A stretch of DNA of 17,633 nt from Erythrobacter sp. GTDB taxonomy: Bacteria; Pseudomonadota; Alphaproteobacteria; Sphingomonadales; Sphingomonadaceae. Under the pieces are notes generated by a model that was not told the DNA's origin, did no database searches, and was given only the letters and a program-made list of their open reading frames with translations. The DNA lies in contig JANQTR010000103.1 in NCBI GenBank assembly GCA_030731635.1, positions 1 through 17,633 on the forward strand, given 5' to 3'. This document shows, in pieces, positions 1-7,905 of the stretch. Made by a program: the position numbers and the translations under genes. Within the stretch, counting starts at the first letter, position 1; each line of letters starts with the position of its first letter.

Positions 1-1
1 G

Positions 2-214
2 CATTATGTGATCCCGCTGGTGCGCACGGTGGGCGATGGCGGCGCTGCCCTGCGGCTCGCCCCGCGCGACGATAGCGAGGTGTTTGCGCGCCTTGCCCCT
101 GCCAGCCGGTTTGAATTGCTCGATGTTGCAGGCGAGTGGGCATGGGGCTGCCCCGGCCCACATGGCCCGGCAGGCTGGTGCCGGGCGAGCGAACTTGCGT
201 TGGTGAGCGCATAG
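2..214 (+). CDS. C-terminal end of a small SH3-like domain protein (partial)
   Basis: The reading frame is open from the left edge and ends at TAG 212-214, so only the last 70 residues are visible. The GTG at 8-10 could serve as a start, but the frame continues upstream as HYVIPLV and is probably an internal stretch. The fragment has the look of a bacterial SH3 fold: short beta segments (VRTVGDGGAALRLAP, FELLDVAGEWAWG) and a closing aromatic strand, GPAGWCRASEL. SH3-like domains of this kind usually bind cell-wall or peptide ligands, but no specific function can be assigned. The gene ends 3 nt before argC, so the two are probably co-transcribed and translationally coupled. The SH3 call is by pattern only. 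Confidence 0.6.
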   Translation, partial: HYVIPLVRTVGDGGAALRLAPRDDSEVFARLAPASRFELLDVAGEWAWGCPGPHGPAGWCRASELALVSA

Positions 215-217
215 CGA

Positions 218-1144
218 ATGGCGATCCGCCTGTTCATCGACGGTGCGGCTGGCACCACTGGCCTCGAAATCCGCGAGCGTTTGCAGGGGCGCGATGAGTT
301 CGAGATCATCGTTCTGGACGACGCCCAGCGCAAGAACGAGAGCGCCCGCTGCGACGCGCTCTATGCGTCCGACATCGCGATCCTGTGCTTGCCGGATGAT
401 GCAGCGAAAGATGCGGTGAAGCTGGCTGAGGGTTCCAGCACCCGGATCATCGATGCCTCCAGCGCGCACCGCGTGGCCGAGGGCTGGACCTATGGTTTTC
501 CCGAACTGATCGGGCGTGAAAACATCGCCAATGCCCAATTTGTGAGCAACCCCGGGTGCTATCCGACCGGCTTTCTGGCGCTGGTCGCCCCGCTGGTACG
601 CGCTGGACTATTGCCCGCTGACTGGCCCTTCACGGTCAACGCGGTGAGCGGCTATTCAGGCGGCGGCAATGCTCTGATCGCCCGGTTCGAGGCCGAAGGT
701 GCACCCGCGTTCCGCGCCTATGGCTACGACATGGCGCACAAGCATCGCCCGGAAATGAAAGCCTACGCAGGCCTCAAACACGGCGTGATCTTCGCGCCCG
801 CAGTGGTCCCGGCGTATCGCGGCATGGTCGTCGAGGTGCCACTCCACCTCGGCGCGATGCCGGGCGAGATAACCGCCGACAGACTGCGCGGCGCGCTAAC
901 CGAGTTTTACGCAGAATCGCCGATCATCGCGGTCAATCCCGACGCCAATACCGGCGAAATCCTGCTTGAGAGCAACGCATCGCCCACTGACTCGATGGCG
1001 CTCCACGTGTTTGGCAATGAAGGCGGCTGGCACGCTCGGTTGGTCGCGGTGCTCGACAACCTCGGCAAAGGCGCTTCGGGGGCCGCGATCCAGAACCTCA
1101 ACATCATGTGCGGCCTGCCGGAGACCACCGGCCTGCGCCTGTGA
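218..1144 (+). CDS. argC: N-acetyl-gamma-glutamyl-phosphate reductase, short type
   Basis: This cytosolic, NADPH-dependent enzyme reduces N-acetyl-glutamyl phosphate to the semialdehyde, the third step of arginine/ornithine synthesis. The 308-residue protein has an N-terminal dinucleotide-binding segment (FIDGAAGTTGLEIRERL, residues 6-22). The catalytic cysteine is C114 in SNPGCYPTG, and a downstream segment, YDMAHKHRPEM, is likely to supply the conserved catalytic histidine. The length fits the short ArgC class (about 310 residues) rather than the 340-residue class. The ATG at 218 lies 3 nt after the stop of the upstream SH3-like gene. No strong Shine-Dalgarno sequence is seen, which suggests coupling. 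No other arg genes are adjacent, so arginine genes are dispersed here. The family call is firm. Confidence 0.96.
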   Translation: MAIRLFIDGAAGTTGLEIRERLQGRDEFEIIVLDDAQRKNESARCDALYASDIAILCLPDDAAKDAVKLAEGSSTRIIDASSAHRVAEGWTYGFPELIGRENIANAQFVSNPGCYPTGFLALVAPLVRAGLLPADWPFTVNAVSGYSGGGNALIARFEAEGAPAFRAYGYDMAHKHRPEMKAYAGLKHGVIFAPAVVPAYRGMVVEVPLHLGAMPGEITADRLRGALTEFYAESPIIAVNPDANTGEILLESNASPTDSMALHVFGNEGGWHARLVAVLDNLGKGASGAAIQNLNIMCGLPETTGLRL

Positions 1145-1190
1145 TCGCCGCGGCGCTGCTTAAAATATAGGCACAACGCGATCAGATGCT

Positions 1191-1214
1191 GTGCACCATT
1201 GCGCAGTGCACCAT
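1191..1214 (+). promoter_or_regulatory. Candidate NtrC-type enhancer: duplicated GTGCACCAT upstream of glnB
   Basis: GTGCACCAT occurs at 1191-1199 and again at 1206-1214, a perfect 9-bp direct repeat with a 15-bp period. TGCAC (1192-1196) and GTGCA (1206-1210) also form inverted arms. The known NtrC site has TGCAC and GTGCA arms around 7 bp, whereas here the spacer is 9 bp, so the match is partial. The centre lies about 105 bp upstream of the sigma-54-like box at 1307-1322, the usual enhancer distance. A third TGCACCA lies at 1292-1298. Binding by NtrC is inferred. Confidence 0.45.
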
Positions 1215-1306
1215 AATCTTGCTAACCGATCCCTTGCGGCGAAAGACACCCTTAGTCCGGCTTCATCAGACGGTAAGGATTGTTCAAAGCCTGCACCAAC
1301 ACAGCT

Positions 1307-1322
1307 TGGCATGATTCTTGTT
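1307..1322 (+). promoter_or_regulatory. Candidate sigma-54 (RpoN) promoter of glnBA
   Basis: The sequence TGGCATGATTCTTGTT matches the -24/-12 consensus TGGCACGN4TTGCW, with correct spacing and two deviations: C to T in the -24 block and TTGC to TTGT in the -12 block. It lies on the coding strand 42 nt before the glnB GTG, and the enhancer-like repeat is about 100 bp upstream. In many alphaproteobacteria glnBA is under NtrC/sigma-54 control, which supports the call. The non-consensus T in the -12 element lowers certainty. Confidence 0.55.
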
Positions 1323-1364
1323 ACAATTTTGTCAGCAATCCAGTCAGGCGCGGATGGGGACAAC

Positions 1365-1703
1365 GTGAAAAAGATCGAAGCGATCATCAAACCCTTCAAA
1401 CTCGATGAGGTGAAGGAGGCGCTGCATGAAATCGGCGTGTCCGGCATCACCGTTACCGAAGCCAAGGGCTTTGGCCGCCAGAAAGGCCACACCGAACTGT
1501 ATCGCGGCGCTGAATATGTCGTCGACTTTCTGCCCAAGGTGAAGCTTGAAGTCATCGTGTCCGATGATCAGGCCGAACGCGTGGTCGAAGCTATCGCCGC
1601 GGCTGCGCAGACCGGGCGGATTGGCGACGGTAAGATCTTCGTCACCGCGATCGAAAGCGCACTGCGCATCCGCACCGGCGAAACCAACGACGACGCAATC
1701 TGA
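1365..1703 (+). CDS. glnB: PII nitrogen regulatory protein
   Basis: This small trimeric signal protein senses 2-oxoglutarate and ATP/ADP. It controls glutamine synthetase adenylylation and the NtrB/NtrC system by docking its T-loop onto partners. The 112-residue protein begins MKKIEAIIKPFKLDEVK and contains the T-loop GRQKGHTELYRGAEY, with the uridylylation tyrosine at Y51. The B-loop (TGRIGDGKIFV) and the C-terminal signature are also present. The start is GTG at 1365, preceded by GGATGGGGA. The frame stays open to an ATG at 1191, but that extension is non-homologous and overlaps the promoter elements, so it is rejected. It is followed 82 nt later by glnA, the classical glnBA operon. The Y51 T-loop and glnA linkage fit GlnB better than GlnK. 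Confidence 0.97.
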   Translation: MKKIEAIIKPFKLDEVKEALHEIGVSGITVTEAKGFGRQKGHTELYRGAEYVVDFLPKVKLEVIVSDDQAERVVEAIAAAAQTGRIGDGKIFVTAIESALRIRTGETNDDAI

Positions 1704-1785
1704 ATTCTGCGTCCCTCTCTGACCTGCCGCAAGGGCGGGCCAAACCACCCAAACGCCATAACCAATAAGTGGAGGCACCAAACAA

Positions 1786-3195
1786 ATGTCGAAAGCAAAA
1801 GACGTCTTGAAACTGATCAAGGACGAGGAAATCGAGTGGGTCGATCTGCGCTTCACCGATCCGAAGGGCAAGTGGCAGCACCTCACCATGGTTGCTAGCG
1901 TAATGGGCGAAGACGAGCTCGAAGACGGGTTGATGTTCGACGGATCGTCGATTGCCGGCTGGAAAGCGATCAACGAATCCGACATGATCCTGAAGCCCGA
2001 TCTTACCGAAACCTGGATCGATCCCTTCAGCGCCACACCGATGCTGATCATCAATTGTGACATCGTCGAACCTTCGACCGGCGACTGGTATTCGCGCGAT
2101 CCGCGCACCACTGCCAAGCGCGCTGAAGCTTTCCTCAAGTCGACCGGCATCGGCGATACCGTTTATGTCGGTCCCGAGGCGGAATTCTTCATGTTCGATG
2201 ATGTCCGTTTCGAAGATGGCTATTCCGGATCGGGTTTCTCGATCGATGATATCGAACTGCCGACCAACACCGCCAAGGAATATGACGGCGGCAACATGGG
2301 CCACCGCCCGCGTGCCAAGGGTGGCTATTTCCCGGTCGCGCCGGTCGATAGCGCGGTGGACGTGCGCGCCGAGATGGTTTCGACCATGCTCGAAATGGGC
2401 CTGCCCTGCGACAAGCACCACCACGAAGTGGCCGCCGCGCAGCACGAACTAGGCCTGACCTTCGGCACGCTGGTGCAGACCGCTGACCGGATGCAGATCT
2501 ACAAGTATGTCGTGCATCAGGTCGCCCACGCTTACGGCAAGACCGCGACCTTCATGCCCAAGCCGATCAAGGATGATAACGGGTCGGGGATGCACACCCA
2601 CATCTCGATCTGGAAAGAAGGCAAGCCGATGTTTGCCGGCAATGAATATGCCGGATTGTCGGAAATGTGCCTCTATTTCATTGGTGGCGTGATCAAGCAT
2701 GCCAAGGCGCTGAACGCCTTCACCAACCCGACCACCAACAGCTACAAGCGACTGGTGCCGGGCTTTGAAGCGCCGGTGCTGCTGGCCTATTCGGCCCGCA
2801 ACCGTTCGGCATCATGCCGCATTCCCTATGGTTCGGGCGACAAGGCCAAGCGCGTGGAATTCCGTTTCCCCGATGCGATGGCCAACCCCTACCTTTGCTA
2901 TTCGGCGCTGCTGATGGCGGGTCTCGACGGGATCGAGAACAAGATCCACCCCGGTGAGGCGATGGACAAGAACCTGTATGATCTGCCCCCGGCTGAACTC
3001 GCCGAAGTGCCGACTGTGTGCGGTTCCTTGCGCGAAGCGCTGGATTCGCTCGCAGCCGATCACGAATTCCTGATCAAGGGCGACGTGTTCACCAAGGACC
3101 AGATCGAAGCCTATGCCGAACTCAAGTGGGAAGAGGTGATGCGCACCGAAACCACGCCGTGTCCGGTCGAATACGACATGTATTACAGCATGTGA
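1786..3195 (+). CDS. glnA: Glutamine synthetase, type I (adenylylation-regulated)
   Basis: It makes glutamine from glutamate, ammonia and ATP, the main route of ammonium assimilation; the active enzyme is a cytosolic dodecamer. The 469-residue length is standard for GSI-beta. Visible landmarks are DGSSIAGW (from D52), the metal-binding GPEAEFF (from G129), NGSGMHTH (265-272) and the glutamate-flap region NPTTNSYKRLVPGFEAPV. The adenylylation site is Y398 in MDKNLYDLPP. The tail KWEEVMRTETTPCPVEYDMYYSM is also typical. The start is supported by GGAGG at 1771-1775. PII, encoded immediately upstream, controls adenylylation of this protein through GlnE, which is not in the window. Transcription probably comes from the sigma-54-type promoter before glnB and ends at the hairpin at 3274-3306. 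Confidence 0.98.
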   Translation: MSKAKDVLKLIKDEEIEWVDLRFTDPKGKWQHLTMVASVMGEDELEDGLMFDGSSIAGWKAINESDMILKPDLTETWIDPFSATPMLIINCDIVEPSTGDWYSRDPRTTAKRAEAFLKSTGIGDTVYVGPEAEFFMFDDVRFEDGYSGSGFSIDDIELPTNTAKEYDGGNMGHRPRAKGGYFPVAPVDSAVDVRAEMVSTMLEMGLPCDKHHHEVAAAQHELGLTFGTLVQTADRMQIYKYVVHQVAHAYGKTATFMPKPIKDDNGSGMHTHISIWKEGKPMFAGNEYAGLSEMCLYFIGGVIKHAKALNAFTNPTTNSYKRLVPGFEAPVLLAYSARNRSASCRIPYGSGDKAKRVEFRFPDAMANPYLCYSALLMAGLDGIENKIHPGEAMDKNLYDLPPAELAEVPTVCGSLREALDSLAADHEFLIKGDVFTKDQIEAYAELKWEEVMRTETTPCPVEYDMYYSM

Positions 3196-3273
3196 GTTGC
3201 GGGTGAGGAGCCATCTGGTCCCTCGCCTCCCCACGTATGTTATTTGCGGCCGCACTGCTGCAAGCCATAGTTG

Positions 3274-3306
3274 GGCCGTCCGGGAAACCGGGCGGCCTTT
3301 GGTTTT
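3274..3306 (+). terminator. Rho-independent terminator after glnA
   Basis: GGCCGTCCGG (3274-3283) pairs with CCGGGCGGCC (3288-3297) over 10 bp, including one G-T wobble, around a GAAA tetraloop. It is followed by TTTGGTTTT. It lies about 80 nt beyond the glnA stop and separates glnBA from the antiporter gene. Confidence 0.85.
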
Positions 3307-3374
3307 GTGCGGCGCTTCACCAATATCCACCGAGCCGCTAAGGCCAGCCGAGCACCTCTGCGCAAGGGACACAA

Positions 3375-4334
3375 ATGACAAACTCGATCCTGCTGGTGGC
3401 CGGAGGCCTCGTGCTGCTTGGGCTGGGCGGTGAATTGCTGGTGCGCGGCGCAGTAGGGATGGCGGCCCGGCTGGGCATCTCGCCGTTGCTCGCGGGGCTA
3501 ACGATCGTCGGGTTCGGCACGTCGATGCCCGAACTTGCCACCAGCGTGCAGGCCGCGCTGGGCGGAGCGCCGGGGATCGCGGTGGGCAATGTAGTGGGGT
3601 CAAACATCGCCAATATCCTACTAGTGCTGGGAGTTTCAGCGCTGATCATGCCGCTGGCAGTCAATCCTGCGTCGTTCCAGCGGGATTCGATCGCTATGGG
3701 GGTCAGCGCGCTGCTCGCCACCGGCGCGGTTCTGCTTGGTGTGATCGGCGTGATGCCGGGCTTGGCGCTGGTGGCGTGCCTCGTCGGCTATATCTGGTGG
3801 GCCTACAAATCCGAAAGCGCTGCCAGTGATGACGAATGTCACCGCCACGAGGCCGAGGCGGAAGATCGCCCCGTCCCACCCAATACCGGGCCGGTGATCC
3901 TCGGCGGATTGATCATTGCCGGGCTGGCCGCAGCGATTTTCGGCGCGGGCCTGCTGGTTGACGGCGCAACCGTGCTGGCGAGCGCGGCAGGGGTTTCGGA
4001 AAGCGTCATCGGGCTCACCGTGGTCGCGGTTGGAACGTCCTTACCCGAACTAATCGCCTGCGTAATTGCGGTGCTGCGCAAGCATGCCGACGTGGCGCTG
4101 GGCAATGTCGTGGGCTCGTGCATTTACAATCTGTGCGGCATCCTTGGCCTTACTGCGGTGATTCATCCGATTGCCGTGCCAGCCGAAATCGTCGGGATCG
4201 ATATCTGGGTCATGCTCGGTGTGACAGCCTTGCTGATCGTGCAATTGCGCAGCGGTTGGCGGCTTTCGCGGATCGAAGGCGCTATTCTGCTGGCGCTTTA
4301 CTGTAGCTACACAGTGTTTCTGGCCCTGCGATGA
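3375..4334 (+). CDS. CaCA-family calcium/sodium antiporter (YrbG-like)
   Basis: This is an inner-membrane cation exchanger of the K+-independent YrbG type, with two inverted halves of hydrophobic helices in 319 residues. The first alpha-repeat reads GFGTSMPELATS (E53) with GNVVGSNIAN. The second reads AVGTSLPELIACV (E225) with GNVVGSCIYN. The two glutamates correspond to the cation-binding acidic residues of the family. A hydrophilic loop of about residues 145-172, rich in Asp, Glu and His, joins the halves and is presumably cytosolic. The second repeat has Cys (C249) where the first has Asn (N77), so ion preference cannot be safely read off. The start ATG follows AAGGGA at 3364-3369. No partner gene is adjacent. 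The family is firm; the transported ions are inferred. Confidence 0.92.
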   Translation: MTNSILLVAGGLVLLGLGGELLVRGAVGMAARLGISPLLAGLTIVGFGTSMPELATSVQAALGGAPGIAVGNVVGSNIANILLVLGVSALIMPLAVNPASFQRDSIAMGVSALLATGAVLLGVIGVMPGLALVACLVGYIWWAYKSESAASDDECHRHEAEAEDRPVPPNTGPVILGGLIIAGLAAAIFGAGLLVDGATVLASAAGVSESVIGLTVVAVGTSLPELIACVIAVLRKHADVALGNVVGSCIYNLCGILGLTAVIHPIAVPAEIVGIDIWVMLGVTALLIVQLRSGWRLSRIEGAILLALYCSYTVFLALR

Positions 4335-4386
4335 GGCATTCTTGCAACGCTTGCGCCCAAGCTGCCCTGAATCCCGTTTTTTTGAA

Positions 4387-4439
4387 TTGTCACAACGCGA
4401 TATCCCTTTAACAAAGGGGCTAGTGAGATTTTGTAACAA
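4387..4439. promoter_or_regulatory. Upstream region of the autotransporter: two TTGTNACAA palindromes and a small hairpin
   Basis: TTGTCACAA lies at 4387-4395 and TTGTAACAA at 4431-4439, both 9-bp palindromes around one free base, 44 bp apart. Between them CCCTTT (4404-4409) and AAAGGG (4413-4418) form an inverted repeat with a 3-nt spacer. A T7 run lies just upstream (4376-4382), without a convincing terminator stem. These probably belong to the control region of the autotransporter gene, but no clear -35/-10 pair can be assigned. A third TTGTNACAA overlaps the -12 element before glnB (1318-1326). Confidence 0.4.
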
Positions 4440-4456
4440 TTTCCGAAGGGGGAATC

Positions 4457-7400
4457 ATGAACACGTCGAACACACGCCGCCGCAACCTTTTGCTCGGCAG
4501 CGCCACGCTGGCTTTGTCGATCGCTGCAACGGCCACTCCGGCCCTCGCCATTGTTCCGAATGAAACCACCGATTCCGAAGCAATCGTCGACACCGACGAC
4601 GAATTTCGCGGCGTTGGCCAGTTTTTCCGCGCCGACGGCTTTGTCTGCACCGGCACGCTAATCAATCCGCGCACCGTGCTGTTTGCGGCGCACTGCGTGA
4701 ATGATCGCCCGGAAACTGACTACAACGCAGACAACATCCCGGCCGCGTTCTCGTTCAATGTGAACGCCCTGCCTGGTTTCCAGAACTGGTTTGCCAACAA
4801 CTTCGCCAGCAACCCCGATCTGGCCGTGTTCAACATCAACCGCATTTTCTACGATCAGCGTTCGTTGCAGGATGCCTTCGGGCTCGGCTTTATCGAAGCT
4901 GATATCGCGCTCGCTTCGCTGGATACGCCAGCAGCTGGCATCCCCACCTGGGCACTGCTGTTCAGTACCTTGCCAGCACCCAGCTCGATTGATCCGGTGA
5001 CCGGCACTGGATACCACGTCAACATCGTCGGCTACGGTGGCACCGGTAACGCAACGCAGGGTCCGATTGCAGGCGTCGATTTCCGCCGCCGTGCGGCCGA
5101 AAATATTCTGGGCGGGTTCTTCTCGCTCGATGATCAGGATAACGTGTTGTTCGGCCCTGGGCCGGACACCTTCCCGCAGAACCTCTACCAGCTCGACTTT
5201 GATTCGCAGAACCGCGATTTCTTCACCGACATCAACGTCCACCGTGACGATGCGCTGCCCAACGAAGGCACCACGGCAGGTGGCGACTCGGGCGGTCCGT
5301 TGATCCTTGATGCGGCAAACAACACGCTGTCGAACGAAGATCTGGTGATCGGCGTGCTGTCGGGCGGTTCGCGCTTCTTTGGCGGCGGCCAGCCGTTCAG
5401 TTCGATCGGCACCACCAGCTTCTACCAACCGCTGTCGCTGTATTGGCAATACATCACCGCGACGAACCCCTACCGCTATGTCGGTGCGGTCGCCGGTGAC
5501 GGCAACTGGGAAGACGCGAGCCGTTGGACCACGCTGCTGGACCCCAATTACCGCGTGATTGATGCAAACGGTCAGGTTGTGAACGGTTTGCCGACCACGC
5601 CAGAGCTTGGGCCGAACGGTACCGGTGGCGATTTCGGTGCGATCTGCGTTGAATTCGAAGGTCCGGGTGATAGCTGCACCGATCTTGCCACGGGGGAGAC
5701 GATCGACACCTCGCCGGCGTCGGCGACCGCAGTTGAACTTGCCAACAATCGCGCCAGCGTTTCGCTCAGCGACATCACCGGCACGGAAACCACCTCGCTG
5801 CCGGGTGAAGCAACCTTGCTCGATGGTTCGGAAGTGACCTCGATTACCACCCAAGCGGTGCTGTCGACCGAAGTCGCGGCAATCAGCGGGCGCGCCTCGC
5901 TGAACTCGGAGATCCAATCGCAGGAAAGCGGCCCTGCCACCCTGCCCGCCCCGACAATCGCCAATGGTCTGCCAGGCGCAACCGGGTTCATCGCCAACAA
6001 CATTGATGCGGTCACCACCGATACGGTCCGCGTCGATCCGCGCTATTTCGATGTGACCCTCAGCCAGGCTGGCACCACCACGCTGAGCAGCGAAGTTACG
6101 ATCGACCGGCTGACCGTTCGCGGCGCAGCGGGCCTGACCGTTGCTGCAGCGGGCGACCTCACCTCGCTGATCGACATCAACCAGTTCGGCGGCGTTGTGA
6201 ACGTCAATGGCGGCGTCACATCGGTTGGCGATTACACGCTGTTTGCTGGCATGCTCAGCGGCACCGGCACGGTCACCGCGCCGTTCCTGACCAGCATTAC
6301 CGGGGTGTTCTCTCCCGCCACGATGGGCACCACCGGCACGCTGTCGATCGATGGCAACCTGGTGATGTCGTCGGGCACCACCTTCCTCGTCGATCTGGGC
6401 AATAACGGCATGTCCGATCGTCTGGCGGTGAACGGCATCGCCAATGTTGGCGGGATCGTGAACATCGGCAGCGCGATTACCCAGCAGGTCAATGGATTGG
6501 GTCAGCGCTTCACCATCCTCACCGCGACCGAGGGTGTATCCGGCACCTTCACCGAACGCGCGATCTCTTCAATCCTGAGCCAGAACTTCATCTATCAGGA
6601 CACTGCTGTCCTGCTGGAAATCGAAGCTGCCAGCTATACGTCAGTGATCGATCCGAATGATCCGGTGCAGGTGGCCTATGCCCGGCTGTTCGATGACAAC
6701 CGTGGCAATACGGCGCTCAATGATCTATATGATCTCGACTTTGCCAGCACCGACACGATCCGCAGCACCTTCATTGGCCTTGCACCGGTCAACGAGCAGG
6801 CCGTGCGGTCGCTTTCGGGCCAGACCATCAACCTGCTGCAGAACTTCAACGACATGCGCCTGCGCGAATCCGACCGGAGCAAGGCAGGCGGCACCATCGC
6901 GGTGACCGGCGCGCCGCTGAATGTGTTGCAGGCGGGACTGTCGCCGGTTGGCCAGCCATTGGGCGGTAACCTTTCGGCGCTGCAAAGCGGCGCTGACGAT
7001 ACCCAGGTGACCGAAGCTAATCTGCCCGAAGACGTGGCGATCTTCCTCGCGGGTGGGCTGGTGTCGGGCGATGTCAGCTCGTTGCCGGGCTTTACGGCGG
7101 AAACCGATATTTCGGGCTTTTATGTGTCGGGCGGGTTGGAATTCTACCCGAGTGACAACACGATGGTCGGGATTTCGGGCTTTTACAGCTCGCTTGATGC
7201 CGATACGCCACTGGGTCAGCGGGTCGACAACGATACCTATGCGGCATCGCTGTACCTGCGTCACAAGTTCGATGGCGGACCGGTGATTGATGGTCAGTTC
7301 ACGCTGGGCAGCGTCGGGTTCGATACCCAGCGCGATGTGCAGTTCCTCGGCACCTCGCAAACTCTGACATCATCGTCTGACGATCTGCTGGTGTCTGGCG

Positions 7401-7849
7401 CACTGGGCCTTTCGTATGATCTGGAAAGCAGCATCGGTACGATCTCGCCCGGGATTGAGGCGCGCTATGCCAGCGTCGATCTGGCGACCGTGCGCGAAAC
7501 TGGCGGTGTGCTCGGGCTGACAGTTGCGCGTGAAAACTTCACCAGCACGCAGGCGCGCGCCGGGTTCGACTACGAAAAGCAGACCGACTTTGTGCAAATC
7601 AATGCCAACGCGCAGCTGGTGTGGGAATTTGAAGATGGCCCGCAACTGCTTGCCGCCAACTTTGCGCAAGGCACAGGTCCGAACGTGAACTTTGCGCTTG
7701 ATACTGCCGATCACACTTGGGTCGAACTGGGCGTATCAGCCACTCTTGGTGACGGACCGTTCCAGGTGGGCGTCGGGTTCGATACCACAGTCGGCCGCGA
7801 TACGGCGAACGCGCGGGTGTTCCGCAGTTCGGCAACCTATCGCTTCTAA
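4457..7849 (+). CDS. Autotransporter with trypsin-like (S1) serine protease passenger
   Basis: This 1130-residue protein is predicted to be secreted by type V secretion. An N-terminal signal peptide (RRR then a hydrophobic stretch) ends at PALA, with cleavage after about residue 31. The protease domain (about 35-310) carries a full triad: H79 in LFAAHC, D149 in EADIALASL and S278 in GGDSGGPLI. A C64-C80 disulfide next to the His is the chymotrypsin-fold pattern. A Thr/Ser/Gly-rich linker follows, then a beta-helix-like stretch (about 520-740) with passenger-associated repeats such as VFSPATMGTTGTLSIDGNL. The C-terminal barrel (about 860-1130) ends in SATYRF, the terminal aromatic expected for Bam recognition. 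The start is supported by AAGGGGGA at 4446-4453. GDSGGP fits S1 trypsin-like passengers better than the GDSGSP of IgA-protease types. The substrate is unknown, and whether the passenger is released cannot be told. Confidence 0.93.
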   Translation: MNTSNTRRRNLLLGSATLALSIAATATPALAIVPNETTDSEAIVDTDDEFRGVGQFFRADGFVCTGTLINPRTVLFAAHCVNDRPETDYNADNIPAAFSFNVNALPGFQNWFANNFASNPDLAVFNINRIFYDQRSLQDAFGLGFIEADIALASLDTPAAGIPTWALLFSTLPAPSSIDPVTGTGYHVNIVGYGGTGNATQGPIAGVDFRRRAAENILGGFFSLDDQDNVLFGPGPDTFPQNLYQLDFDSQNRDFFTDINVHRDDALPNEGTTAGGDSGGPLILDAANNTLSNEDLVIGVLSGGSRFFGGGQPFSSIGTTSFYQPLSLYWQYITATNPYRYVGAVAGDGNWEDASRWTTLLDPNYRVIDANGQVVNGLPTTPELGPNGTGGDFGAICVEFEGPGDSCTDLATGETIDTSPASATAVELANNRASVSLSDITGTETTSLPGEATLLDGSEVTSITTQAVLSTEVAAISGRASLNSEIQSQESGPATLPAPTIANGLPGATGFIANNIDAVTTDTVRVDPRYFDVTLSQAGTTTLSSEVTIDRLTVRGAAGLTVAAAGDLTSLIDINQFGGVVNVNGGVTSVGDYTLFAGMLSGTGTVTAPFLTSITGVFSPATMGTTGTLSIDGNLVMSSGTTFLVDLGNNGMSDRLAVNGIANVGGIVNIGSAITQQVNGLGQRFTILTATEGVSGTFTERAISSILSQNFIYQDTAVLLEIEAASYTSVIDPNDPVQVAYARLFDDNRGNTALNDLYDLDFASTDTIRSTFIGLAPVNEQAVRSLSGQTINLLQNFNDMRLRESDRSKAGGTIAVTGAPLNVLQAGLSPVGQPLGGNLSALQSGADDTQVTEANLPEDVAIFLAGGLVSGDVSSLPGFTAETDISGFYVSGGLEFYPSDNTMVGISGFYSSLDADTPLGQRVDNDTYAASLYLRHKFDGGPVIDGQFTLGSVGFDTQRDVQFLGTSQTLTSSSDDLLVSGALGLSYDLESSIGTISPGIEARYASVDLATVRETGGVLGLTVARENFTSTQARAGFDYEKQTDFVQINANAQLVWEFEDGPQLLAANFAQGTGPNVNFALDTADHTWVELGVSATLGDGPFQVGVGFDTTVGRDTANARVFRSSATYRF

Positions 7850-7873
7850 GCCATCGGTTGACGCAAAGATCGA

Positions 7874-7905
7874 GGGGCGCTCGCAGCGATGCGAGCGCCC
7901 CTTTT
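7874..7905 (+). terminator. Strong rho-independent terminator after the autotransporter gene
   Basis: GGGGCGCTCGCA (7874-7885) pairs perfectly over 12 bp with TGCGAGCGCCCC (7890-7901) around a GCGA tetraloop (GNRA type). TTTT (7902-7905) follows directly. It begins 25 nt after the autotransporter stop. Confidence 0.93.

Noticed and set aside
1191..1364. N-terminal extension of PII starting at ATG 1191
   Set aside because: The 58 extra residues have no PII resemblance and overlap the promoter-like elements. GTG 1365 gives the canonical MKKIEAIIKPF start with a ribosome site.
1344..2445. Two - strand frames opposite glnB-glnA
   Set aside because: They are antisense to two highly conserved genes and appear as shadows only.
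4341..4382. Terminator after the antiporter gene based on the T7 run
   Set aside because: The nearest stem (GCTTG-CGCC-CAAGC) is only 5 bp and ends about 18 nt before the T-run.
4387..4395. TTGTCACAA as a DnaA box / origin
   Set aside because: It does not match TTATNCACA, and there is no cluster of boxes or AT-rich unwinding element.
4658..5917. 419-residue - strand frame opposite the autotransporter
   Set aside because: It mirrors codon bias of the protease-coding strand. It is Arg-rich with no signal, domain or ribosome site.
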